Source: DATEOR01 sp963841425 (GTDB taxonomy: Bacteria > Actinomycetota > Thermoleophilia > Gaiellales > Gaiellaceae). Taken from it: DNA of 64,000 nucleotides. A model generated the notes under the pieces. The model saw only the letters and a program-made list of their open reading frames with translations. It was not told the DNA's origin and did no database searches. Location: contig CAWJCL010000002.1 in assembly GCA_963841425.1 (NCBI GenBank), positions 372,001 through 436,000 on the forward strand, written 5' to 3'. The translations under genes were made by a program, and so were the position numbers. Of this stretch, positions 42,938 to 51,316 are shown piece after piece (within the stretch, counting starts at the first letter, position 1; every line of letters begins with the position of its first letter).

Positions 42938-44805
42938 CGGCGGTGGACCTGCGGGCCGGAGTCGAGGCTCTTTCCTCCACGCCGCCCTCGTTCCTCGCGC
43001 GTTACAGCGTCGAGGCCGGGCTCGAGCTGGCGGAAGGGCCCGACGAAACTGCGGTTGCCGCCGGCGACGAGACGTGCATGGTCGTCTTCGCGGGCCGACT
43101 CGTCGACACGGACCGACTGGGCCCCGCGTCCGCCGAGACGCAGTCCGCGGCGCAGCTCCTGCTGGCCGCCTACCGCGCTCGAGGCGAGGCGATCTTCGGG
43201 GATCTTCGCGGCGTCTTTGCCGTCGTCATCCACGACCGGCGCACGGACACCCTCTTTTTCGCGCGCGACCAGCTCGGCCACCACTCCCTCTTCTTCGCGC
43301 GCGAGGCGGGAGTGGTGCACCTCTCCGACTCGATCGCGCGTCTCGTTCGCCACCCCGAGGTGCCGAGCTCGATCGACCGGGTCGTGGTCGCGGAGATGCT
43401 GATCCACCGGACGCGGAGCTCCGACGAGACAGGCTTCGAGTCGGTCAAGCGCGCACGGTCCGGCTGGTTGTACCGGCTCGAGGGCTCAACGCTCTCGGCC
43501 GGCCGCTACTGGTTTCCCGTCGCACCGGATGGAGCGACGGAGTGGGCACGCGAGGAGGAGTTGCCGCAGTTCGAAGGATTGATGGAAGCGGCTGTCCGAC
43601 GGTCTGTCGAGCCCGGCGCCACCGGGATCTTCCTGAGTGGGGGCCTCGACTCCGTGACGGTCGCGACGTTCGCGGCCGATCTGCTCACCGCCGACGGCGA
43701 GAAGCTCCCTCCCGCGCTCTCGATCATGTTCCCGGAGTTCGACGAGACCGCGGTCCAGACCACGGTCGCGAAAACGCTTGGGCTCCCGCATACGCTCGTG
43801 CCGTTCGACGAGGCGTCGGGCCGGGACGGTCTCGTCATGAGCGCCGTGCGAACGAGCGGAACGTGGCCGATGCCGCTCGTGAACCTCTGGCAGCCCGCGT
43901 ACGCACACCTGGCGCTTCTCGCGAAGGAGATGGGCGTCCGGCGCGTGCTCACGGGCGCCGGCGGGGACGAGTGGCTCCAGGTCAGCCCGCAGTGGGGCTT
44001 CTCGCGGCTGCGCAGGCTCCACGTGCGCGAGATGCACCATCTCTACCGGACGTATCTGCAGTCGTACAACCTGAAGCGCGGCCCCCTGCTCAAGAACCTT
44101 TTGTGGCGCTACGGCATCCGACACACGCTCCGCTCGGCGGCCATGAAGACGCTCGACACCGCGTTGCCGAGCGCGGGCCGCGGCCTGAAGACGCGCCGGT
44201 TCCAGAAGTCGAGACCTCCCTGGCTCGCTCCCGATTCCACCATCGGGGCGGAGGTCGAGCGCAGGGCGGGCTCGCTCACGGCAATCGAGAGCCCCGACGT
44301 TCGCTTCGCCAAGGACAACTTCCCCTTCCTCGAGAACCCGATCGGCGCGATGGAGCGGGAAGAGGCGTTCGAGCGCGGACGCCGCATGGGCGTGGAAACG
44401 TACATGCCCTTCTGGGACCCGGATCTGGACAACTTCCTCGCCAGGGTGCCTCCGCATCTCATGAACAAGGGATACTGGTCGAAAGGCCTCGTGCGCACGA
44501 AGCTCGCGGAGAGGTTTCCCGACGCCGGCTTCGCCACGCAGCGCAAGGTCCTCTCGACCACGCTCTCCACGCGCCTCATGTACGAGCAGACCCCCGCAGC
44601 CTGGGCGAAAGTGGGGGGCGTCCCAGCCCTCTCGGCAGCTGGAATAGTCGACGAAAACCTTTTACTATCCGACGTGGAGAGAAGACTGGAGCTCATCAAG
44701 CAGCCTGAGGGCTCGAGCGGCGAGCAGACGTTGGCGCGATCCATTGCGGCCCACGGCATCTGGACGGTGCTCAACGTCGAGTCATGGCTGCGCCAGTGGG
44801 TCTGA
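42934..44805 (+). CDS. Asparagine-synthetase-like lasso cyclase (C protein)
   Basis: 623 residues from the ATG at 42934. The N-terminal glutaminase-like domain (VVFAGRLVDTDRLG, FAVVIHDRRTDTLFFARDQL) lacks the catalytic Cys, so it does not use glutamine. The PP-loop ATP site is IFLSGGLDSVTVATFAADL near 230, and VLTGAGGDEWLQVSPQWG near 345 is the second synthetase motif. In lasso biosynthesis the enzyme adenylates an Asp/Glu side chain and forms the macrolactam with the new N-terminus. Coupled to the RRE gene and followed by the precursor. Confidence 0.88.
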   Translation: MTAVDLRAGVEALSSTPPSFLARYSVEAGLELAEGPDETAVAAGDETCMVVFAGRLVDTDRLGPASAETQSAAQLLLAAYRARGEAIFGDLRGVFAVVIHDRRTDTLFFARDQLGHHSLFFAREAGVVHLSDSIARLVRHPEVPSSIDRVVVAEMLIHRTRSSDETGFESVKRARSGWLYRLEGSTLSAGRYWFPVAPDGATEWAREEELPQFEGLMEAAVRRSVEPGATGIFLSGGLDSVTVATFAADLLTADGEKLPPALSIMFPEFDETAVQTTVAKTLGLPHTLVPFDEASGRDGLVMSAVRTSGTWPMPLVNLWQPAYAHLALLAKEMGVRRVLTGAGGDEWLQVSPQWGFSRLRRLHVREMHHLYRTYLQSYNLKRGPLLKNLLWRYGIRHTLRSAAMKTLDTALPSAGRGLKTRRFQKSRPPWLAPDSTIGAEVERRAGSLTAIESPDVRFAKDNFPFLENPIGAMEREEAFERGRRMGVETYMPFWDPDLDNFLARVPPHLMNKGYWSKGLVRTKLAERFPDAGFATQRKVLSTTLSTRLMYEQTPAAWAKVGGVPALSAAGIVDENLLLSDVERRLELIKQPEGSSGEQTLARSIAAHGIWTVLNVESWLRQWV

Positions 44806-44856
44806 AACGAGAGGTTGAGAGTGAAGGTCGACCGGGAGGAGAAGGAGGTGAACGAG

Positions 44857-45039
44857 ATGACCCTCAAAGGGACTGCATCTTCCTGGGAGCCGATGGAACT
44901 GCGCCTGGTAGGACAGGTGGAGGAAGTGATGCTCGGCGGTGTCAACAACACCGACTGCAGCAATATCCCGCCTGGCAAGACAGTGCCTTCCCCAAGCGAT
45001 CCGGGGGAGCCCTGCCTCAAGCCGCCGGGCCAGGAATAG
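44857..45039 (+). CDS. Lasso-type RiPP precursor peptide
   Basis: 60 residues, preceded by an excellent ribosome site (GAAGGAGGTGA, 5 nt gap). The leader fits the W/Y-x-P-x-x-L ... G-x-V-E-E pattern of lasso leaders: WEPMELRLVGQVEEVM. The expected Thr at -2 is Met if the core begins at Gly27. A core from Gly27 would be GGVNNTD, giving a seven-residue ring to Asp33, then a 27-residue tail with Cys34 and Cys53, many Pro, and Ser35, Ser45 and Ser47. That core (34 residues) is unusually long. Position between cyclase and kinase genes supports the call; the cleavage site is inferred. Confidence 0.75.
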   Translation: MTLKGTASSWEPMELRLVGQVEEVMLGGVNNTDCSNIPPGKTVPSPSDPGEPCLKPPGQE

Positions 45040-45091
45040 CGGCCTTGCTCGGCTCGGGGCCCAGGGTCCCGAGCCGAGGCAGGCTGACCTC

Positions 45092-45949
45092 ATGATCACC
45101 ACCCTGACGTTGACCGTCGCGTCGGGTGCCGTCCATGTTCCGGAGCCGGACCCGGACCATCCGGACACGCAGGTCTGGTACACGGCCGACTGGGAGCCGC
45201 ACGCGTGGTTCTATCCCGTCGGCGACGAGTACTGGGTACGCCTGAGTGGAATCGGGACGTTCCGCGTGGCGACGAGCGGGAGCGTCCTCGCGTTCCCCGA
45301 GCCCGGGACGCCTTTCAGTCTGGTGGTCGACGCGTATCGTCGGACCGTCCTCCCGCAGGCGCTCCAGTTCTTCGGACGCGAAGTGCTGCACGCGAGCGCG
45401 GTCGTCGTCAACGGCCGCGTGTTCGGTTTCTCCGCCTACTCGAAGACCGGCAAATCGACCCTTGCATTCGCCCTCGCCCAGCGGGGTTACCAGCCCTGGT
45501 CCGACGACGCTCTCGCATTCGAGACCGGCCCCGACGGAGCGCGCACGCTTGCTCTCCCGTTCGCGGTTCGGCTCCGACCCGAATCGCGGGATCACTTCGG
45601 GGTCGATCCGCTTCCCGCCGAGGAGAGGCCCGAGAACGGGTCGATCGAAGTGGGCGCGACGTCTCTGCCTCTCGCTGCCATTTGTGTTCTCCGACGCCCC
45701 GAGGAAGGCCTGCCGGGGTCGACCGTCGAGGCGATGCCCGCCGGAGAGGTCGTCGCGAACCTGCTGCCGCACGCGTACTGGGCGTCCCTCGCCGATGCGG
45801 CCCGGAAGGAGCGAATGCTTCGCGCCTACCTCGGCCTGGCCGGCAAGATCGAGGTGTTCCGCGTGACAATGCCCCAGTCGCTCGCCAACCTGCCAGACCT
45901 CCTCGACCGGATCGAGGAGATCGTTTTTCGCCCGGCCGGAGCGCGTTGA
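45092..45949 (+). CDS. HPr-kinase-like protein of the RiPP cluster
   Basis: 285 residues from the ATG at 45092. A ~95-residue N-terminal region precedes a P-loop FGFSAYSKTGKSTLAFALAQ near 115 and the HPrK-like acidic motif YQPWSDDALAFE near 140. Related kinases in paeninodin-type lasso clusters phosphorylate a Ser of the precursor, usually the C-terminal one. Here the precursor ends in Gln-Glu, so an internal Ser/Thr or a different role must apply. Its TGA overlaps the TTG start of the B2 gene. Confidence 0.8.
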   Translation: MITTLTLTVASGAVHVPEPDPDHPDTQVWYTADWEPHAWFYPVGDEYWVRLSGIGTFRVATSGSVLAFPEPGTPFSLVVDAYRRTVLPQALQFFGREVLHASAVVVNGRVFGFSAYSKTGKSTLAFALAQRGYQPWSDDALAFETGPDGARTLALPFAVRLRPESRDHFGVDPLPAEERPENGSIEVGATSLPLAAICVLRRPEEGLPGSTVEAMPAGEVVANLLPHAYWASLADAARKERMLRAYLGLAGKIEVFRVTMPQSLANLPDLLDRIEEIVFRPAGAR

Positions 45950-46494
45950 GCATCCAGAGGCGCACGGCTCGGCTACGCAACGTCGTCCGCAGTCCCGCGG
46001 ACGTCCTCCTCTTCGCGCGCATGCTCGGGTGGGCGGCCGCGCTGCCCGTGCTCAAGCGCCGGATGCCGCTGCCGAAGCTCGTCGAGACGGCGGTCCCGGA
46101 GGCTCGGGCCGACACTCAACGCCGGCCGGAGACGGTCATCGCTTTCTCCCGGTGGGTCTATCGCATCCCGGGGTTCAGGGACAACTGCCTCGAGAAGAGC
46201 CTCCTCACCTACCGATATCTCCCCGCCGACGGAGGCCGGTACCGCCTCGTGCTCGGCGTTCGCGCCGGCGAGACCGCGGGGCCGCCGGGCCATGCCTGGC
46301 TCACGATCGACGGCGTGCCGGTGCACGACACCGCCGAATCCCTCGCCGACCTCGTGCCCATCCTCGCCTTCGACAGCGCAGGCCGGCGCGAGGACATGGA
46401 ATCAGGCGGGAGGACGGCCCCGCGAACGGGCAACGGCGATCAGCGCGGGGAAGAGCCGGAAGAGGAGGGAGAAGGGCCGCCACACGCGGGCTAG
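45946..46494 (+). CDS. Lasso peptide leader protease (B2, transglutaminase-like)
   Basis: 182 residues from a TTG at 45946 (TTGA overlap with the kinase stop); an ATG at 46021 would remove part of the N-terminal helix. The catalytic triad region is visible: Cys in GFRDNCLEKSLLTYRYLP near 85, His in GPPGHAWLTIDGVPVHDT near 120 and the following Asp. It cuts the leader after the RRE protein delivers it. The last ~35 residues are a charged tail (GRREDMESGGRTAPRTGNGD onward) and overlap the nucleotidyltransferase gene by 93 nt on the opposite strand. Confidence 0.83.
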   Translation: MSIQRRTARLRNVVRSPADVLLFARMLGWAAALPVLKRRMPLPKLVETAVPEARADTQRRPETVIAFSRWVYRIPGFRDNCLEKSLLTYRYLPADGGRYRLVLGVRAGETAGPPGHAWLTIDGVPVHDTAESLADLVPILAFDSAGRREDMESGGRTAPRTGNGDQRGEEPEEEGEGPPHAG

Positions 46495-47295
46495 CACAAC
46501 GCCGAGTCGCCCCCGACGCGCGAGCGGCGCGTGCGCGCGCAGGTAGTCGCGGGTCGGGAAGACCTCGCGGACGACGAGCCGGGTCTTCGGCCCGATCCCA
46601 GAGGTGGCTGCGAACCGGCGCACGCCGGCCGTGATCCCCGGGTTCTCGACCAATCCCCCGGGCTCCTGGCCCAGGCGGGCGTTCAGCTCTCGCCCCTCGG
46701 GAAGGAGGTCGAGGCCCGCTGCAAACTCCGGCTGAACGCTGAACTCGCCTGCGAGACCGGCGGCTCCGGCCCAGACCGAGTCGGGCAGCCGTTCGAGGCC
46801 CCGGCGCAGGTCCTCGAGCGGGCTCGCGAGCCCCGGCCCGTGCTGGGCGGCGTGCAGGCCCAGATGCAGCGCGCGCGCCTCGGCGCTCGGCACGCGGACC
46901 GACCCGCGTCCCAGCGGGAGCGGCTCGGAGTCGGCGTAGAGGCGCTCGAAGACCTTCGCCGGATCGGCCGCGACGCCGGCGAGGCGGCGATGGAGGTCGA
47001 GATTGACCGGCCCGCGCAACCAGACGCGTCCGTGCCAGTCGTCGTGGACGAAGCGGAACCCGAGGCGCTGCACGGTCTGCTCCGCGCGGGCGAGATCGGG
47101 CTCCCGGACAAGGAGGTCGATGTCGTCGTAGGGGCGCTCTCCCGGCGCGTCGTAGAGCCACCGCCCGATGGCGGGGCCCTTAACGAGCAGATTCGGGATG
47201 CCGTCCTCGTCGAGCGCGGCGGCCACCTCGACCGCGATCGCGTCGAGCGCGAGCGTCACGCCCACGACAGCCGGGGACTGAAGGCGGTGCTGCAT
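46402..47295 (-). CDS. Nucleotidyltransferase of the RiPP cluster (NTP_transf_5-like)
   Basis: 297 residues. IPNLLVKGPAIGRWLYD near residue 32 and ERPYDDIDLLVREPDLARAE near 53 hold the DxD-type catalytic acids, with VNLDLHRRLAG near 95 as the third acid. Such proteins accompany kinases in some lasso clusters, where they modify the phosphorylated peptide. It is coupled to the ABC permease (TGATG) and convergent with B2, overlapping it by 93 nt. Confidence 0.75.
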   Translation of the reverse strand: MQHRLQSPAVVGVTLALDAIAVEVAAALDEDGIPNLLVKGPAIGRWLYDAPGERPYDDIDLLVREPDLARAEQTVQRLGFRFVHDDWHGRVWLRGPVNLDLHRRLAGVAADPAKVFERLYADSEPLPLGRGSVRVPSAEARALHLGLHAAQHGPGLASPLEDLRRGLERLPDSVWAGAAGLAGEFSVQPEFAAGLDLLPEGRELNARLGQEPGGLVENPGITAGVRRFAATSGIGPKTRLVVREVFPTRDYLRAHAPLARRGRLGVVLARVWRPFSLLFRLFPALIAVARSRGRPPA

Positions 47296-48146
47296 CAGTA
47301 GTGCGTCAGCGTGCCTGCGCGACGCGTGTGGTCGACGGCGCGCGCGAAGAAGTAGGTGGCGACCGGCAGCCCGACGATGCCCATCAAGAGCAGGATGAGC
47401 GCGTCGATCGCCCAGTCGTCTCCGAGGAAGATCGCGTGGCGGAGGCCCTCGAACGCGAACCGCGTGGGCACGATCCGGGCGATCGGCTGGAGCCAGGACG
47501 GCAGCGTCGAGATGGGGAAGAACGCCCCGCCGAGAATTCCGAGGGCGTAGGTGAAGAGGCCGATGAGGGCCTCCCCCTTTTTCACGATCAGCATCACACC
47601 GCCAAGGATGATGCCGAGAGCCCCGAAAGCCAATGCCGACACGAGCAGCATGACGACGAAGCCGAGCCAGTCCGTGTGGCCGAAGTCGACACCGAGGAGA
47701 CTGCCGCCGACGAGGATGTAGACCGCGGCGCGGCCCATCGAGAAGAGGAACGGGTAGCCGGCCAGCCCGGCGGCGAGCTCCGTGAGTGTGACGGGCTGCA
47801 CCATGAGGGCCTCGAGCGTGCCCGTGAACTGCTCCTCGCGAATGCGGTAGGCGAGCCCCGTGCTCGCGGCTCCGATCACGTTCGTGATCGCGATGCCAAC
47901 GAGTGCGTACGCGAAGTACGAGGGCACGCCGAGGTTCGAGTCCGCGGCGACCTCGAGCGTGCGCGCGATGAAGTAGTAGACGAGGAGGTTCGCGATCCCG
48001 AACATGAGGTCGAGCAGGAACGCGAGGCGGTAGGTGCGCCTGCTCGCGTACTCGCGCCGCACGAGGGTGACGACGCGGTTCAGTCGCGGCGGGCGGGCTC
48101 TAGGTGGGAAAGTCGACGCGGCGGCCACAGCGCTTGACGTCCTCAT
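47295..48146 (-). CDS. ABC-2 type transporter permease
   Basis: 283 residues in the longest form. Six membrane helices, for example LLDLMFGIANLLVYYFIART, YFAYALVGIAITNVIGAAST, GFVVMLLVSALAFGALGIIL and LIGLFTYALGILGGAFFPIS, with the typical IREEQFTGTLEALMVQPVTL loop near 105. It is the membrane part of an exporter, likely for the cluster peptide. The ATG at 48146 overlaps the ATPase gene by 47 nt; a GTG at 48128 is an alternative start. Confidence 0.85.
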   Translation of the reverse strand: MRTSSAVAAASTFPPRARPPRLNRVVTLVRREYASRRTYRLAFLLDLMFGIANLLVYYFIARTLEVAADSNLGVPSYFAYALVGIAITNVIGAASTGLAYRIREEQFTGTLEALMVQPVTLTELAAGLAGYPFLFSMGRAAVYILVGGSLLGVDFGHTDWLGFVVMLLVSALAFGALGIILGGVMLIVKKGEALIGLFTYALGILGGAFFPISTLPSWLQPIARIVPTRFAFEGLRHAIFLGDDWAIDALILLLMGIVGLPVATYFFARAVDHTRRAGTLTHY

Positions 48147-48762
48147 CGAGGTGGGTTGCCATCACGACGCTCGTTCGCTCTCGCCGCTCGAGCGCCTGCC
48201 AGAGACGTTCGCGCGCGTTTGCGTCCAAAGAGCGGGTCGGCTCGTCGAGGAGGACGAGAGCCGGATCGCCGAGCAGTGCGCGTGCGAGGGCCACCTGCTG
48301 GATCATCCCCGACGACGCGCGGTTCACCCGCTCGGCCGCGAGGCCCCCGATCTCGAGCTCCTCCTCCACGGCCTCGACCGTGCGCGCCGCTGCTCGCTCG
48401 CTCCCGAAGCGGAGCCGTGCGAAGAAGAGGAGGTTCGCGTGCCCGGTGAGGCGCATGTCGAAGGAGCGCTCCTGCGAGAGCGAGGCGCCGAGGAGAGCGC
48501 GCGCTTCGAGGGTGCCGGCTTCGTGCCCGCAGACATGCACGACTCCTTCGCTCGGGAGAAGCGTGCCGGCGATGCAGCGGAGCACCGTCGACTTCCCCGA
48601 TCCGTTCGGCCCCGAGAAGGCGACTCGCTCCCCGGGGGCGAGCCGGAAGTCGAGCGACCGGACCACCTCATGGTGGCCGAACCGCCTCGCAAGGCCGGAT
48701 ACCGCCAGGACGGGCTCGGCTGCGGCGGCCATGGCCGCGGGCTCCGCCGCGGGCGCGCTCAT
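48100..48762 (-). CDS. ABC transporter ATP-binding protein of the RiPP exporter
   Basis: 220 residues from the ATG at 48762 (SAPAAEPAAMAAAAEPVLAV). Walker A AFSGPNGSGKSTVLRCIAG near 50, signature region VNRASSGMIQQVALARALLG near 140 (SSGMIQQ instead of LSGGQ) and Walker B PALVLLDEPTRSLDANARER near 160. It is one domain only, so it pairs with the permease gene downstream. Transcribed divergently from the LuxR-type gene over a 329-nt gap. Confidence 0.87.
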   Translation of the reverse strand: MSAPAAEPAAMAAAAEPVLAVSGLARRFGHHEVVRSLDFRLAPGERVAFSGPNGSGKSTVLRCIAGTLLPSEGVVHVCGHEAGTLEARALLGASLSQERSFDMRLTGHANLLFFARLRFGSERAAARTVEAVEEELEIGGLAAERVNRASSGMIQQVALARALLGDPALVLLDEPTRSLDANARERLWQALERRERTSVVMATHLDEDVKRCGRRVDFPT

Positions 48763-49091
48763 GCGCCCCCCGCCGAGTGTCCGGGGACGCGTCGGCGGGT
48801 GGGGGCGTGACCCCAATTCGTCGAGCCGGCCATTGCTCGCAATGTAGTTCGACCCGCACGCGCCGAGCCATTCCCTCTTCGCCACCGGACTTCGGCTGGA
48901 CCGTCGGTCAGCTTGGATTAGCCGTTGCAACGTCGGAGGGACATCGTTGCTCGCCACATCCACCCGATGAGTAGGCCAGTCGGACCCTTTTCCCAGACTT
49001 TCGTTTAGGGTTCCGGCTTGTTACCCCCCTCCGTTTGTAATAGAAGTTGGGTGCTTTACAATCCTCCAAAACTCGAAAGGCGGCCCTTTCG
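48763..49091. promoter_or_regulatory. Divergent control region with palindrome, promoter and start-codon hairpin
   Basis: The 329-nt gap between the exporter ATPase and the LuxR-type gene holds three things. CATTGC-TC-GCAATG (48831-48844) is a perfect palindrome, an operator candidate. TTGTAA (49035-49040) and TACAAT (49057-49062), 16 nt apart, are a good sigma-70 promoter for the LuxR-type gene. CGAAAGG-CGGC-CCTTTCG (49074-49091) is a hairpin that ends at the ATG and contains the only purine-rich ribosome-site candidate. Confidence 0.55.
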
Positions 49092-49751
49092 ATGCAAACT
49101 TTTCAGAACAGAACCACCGTGCTCGTCGACGAGCACCCCTTGTGGCTCGAGACCGTGCAGCAGCTTGTCGAGGCAGTCGGCCTCGAAGTCGTCGGCAAGG
49201 CAAGCCGATCGAGCGACGGGCTGCGTCTGGTCGGCGAGCGCTCGCCCGACCTCCTGATCACCGGGATCCGCATGCCCGAAGGCGAGATCGATGGAATCGC
49301 CTTGGTGCGTGAGGCGCTCTCGCGCGTCCCGCGGATGAAGGCCATCGTGCTCTCGATGTACGACGACGCCGAGCATGTCGAGGCGAGCTTCAACGCGGGC
49401 GTGTCGGCGTACGTCCTCAAGAGCACCCATCCGGACGACCTCAAGTCGGCCATCCGCCAGGCGTTCGACCCGTCCATGTACTTCGCCTCGGACGCGTGGA
49501 CGAGCGGGGCGGTCCCTGCGCAGACTCCTCAAGACGTCGGCCTGACCCGCCGTGAGCTCGAGATCTTGCGGCTCGTCGCCGAGGGTCACTCGAACGCCGA
49601 GCTCGCGAAGATGCTCTGGGTGACCGAGCAGACGGTCAAGTTCCACCTTTCCAACATCTACCGGAAGCTCGGCGTCGCGAACCGGACCGAGGCAAGCCGC
49701 TGGGCCCAGCTGCAGGGCTTGCTTTCGCCCCTGCTCAGCGGGCCGCGGTAA
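49092..49751 (+). CDS. LuxR/NarL-type regulator with degenerate receiver domain
   Basis: 219 residues from the ATG at 49092. The receiver starts TTVLVDEHPLWLETVQQLVE; the phospho-acceptor position reads DLLITGIRMPEGEIDGIALV, with Gly where family members have Asp. The switch Lys is kept (SAYVLKSTHPDD). The C-terminal LuxR helix-turn-helix is complete: LTRRELEILRLVAEGHSNAE, then LWVTEQTVKFHLSNIYRKLG. It should bind DNA without normal phosphorylation. Located between the exporter and the polysaccharide locus. Confidence 0.87.
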   Translation: MQTFQNRTTVLVDEHPLWLETVQQLVEAVGLEVVGKASRSSDGLRLVGERSPDLLITGIRMPEGEIDGIALVREALSRVPRMKAIVLSMYDDAEHVEASFNAGVSAYVLKSTHPDDLKSAIRQAFDPSMYFASDAWTSGAVPAQTPQDVGLTRRELEILRLVAEGHSNAELAKMLWVTEQTVKFHLSNIYRKLGVANRTEASRWAQLQGLLSPLLSGPR

Positions 49752-49755
49752 AGAA

Positions 49756-50715
<960 letters not shown>

Positions 50716-50845
50716 CTCACTGATCGAATCGCACGGCCGGGTAGCCCACAACCCCCCGATCGTACGGTTTGGCTCGTGGCGAACCTTTTCTATGCTTTGT
50801 CTCCGAAGTGCGAAACGGACGGAGGTAGTCGACAACGTGGCTCTC

Positions 50846-51271
50846 ATGAAAAGGTTCCTGTTGCAGGTCGCTCTCATCGGCGCGGTTTGCCTGGTCGTGG
50901 TCGGAGCGAGCTCGGCCGCAACGGTGCGCGGGATCGTCCCGTTCGTCGTGTCCGGCAACGCGAACTGCTCACAGCTCAGCGGTGTCAGCTACACCGACTC
51001 GGTCACGTTCAGCTCGCCGGTGAACGGCGCGAGCTCGAACGGGCTCTTCCTGCTCGCCGACGACAGTACGTCGTTCGACTGGTATGTGCTGCGCGACATC
51101 CGGGACATCACCGTCCGCGCGGTCATCGTCAAGGGCGGCCCGAACTCCAACGTCTACGTGTATCCCGGCGGGGATTACTCGGACGGTCCTCTGACGGCTC
51201 CGACCAACCCGAAGAACGGAAAGCTGTACGGCGTCGGGGCTGTGACGTTGTGCTTCACCGTCGCCTCCTGA
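50846..51271 (+). CDS. Small secreted protein of unknown function
   Basis: 141 residues. A signal peptide (MKRFLLQVALIGAVCLVVVG) with cleavage near SSAAT leads to a ~115-residue mature chain with two Cys (ANCSQLSG and TLCFTVAS) that could pair. DITVRAVIVKGGPNSNVYVY near 90 suggests a beta-rich fold as in small actinobacterial surface proteins. I do not recognise the family. It is divergent from the UDP-xylose synthase and 45 nt before the L-2-hydroxyglutarate oxidase. Confidence 0.7.
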   Translation: MKRFLLQVALIGAVCLVVVGASSAATVRGIVPFVVSGNANCSQLSGVSYTDSVTFSSPVNGASSNGLFLLADDSTSFDWYVLRDIRDITVRAVIVKGGPNSNVYVYPGGDYSDGPLTAPTNPKNGKLYGVGAVTLCFTVAS

Positions 51272-51316
51272 TCGAGCCCGGCGTCCTCGCAGCACGTCCG
51301 CTCTCCTGAGCGCGTC

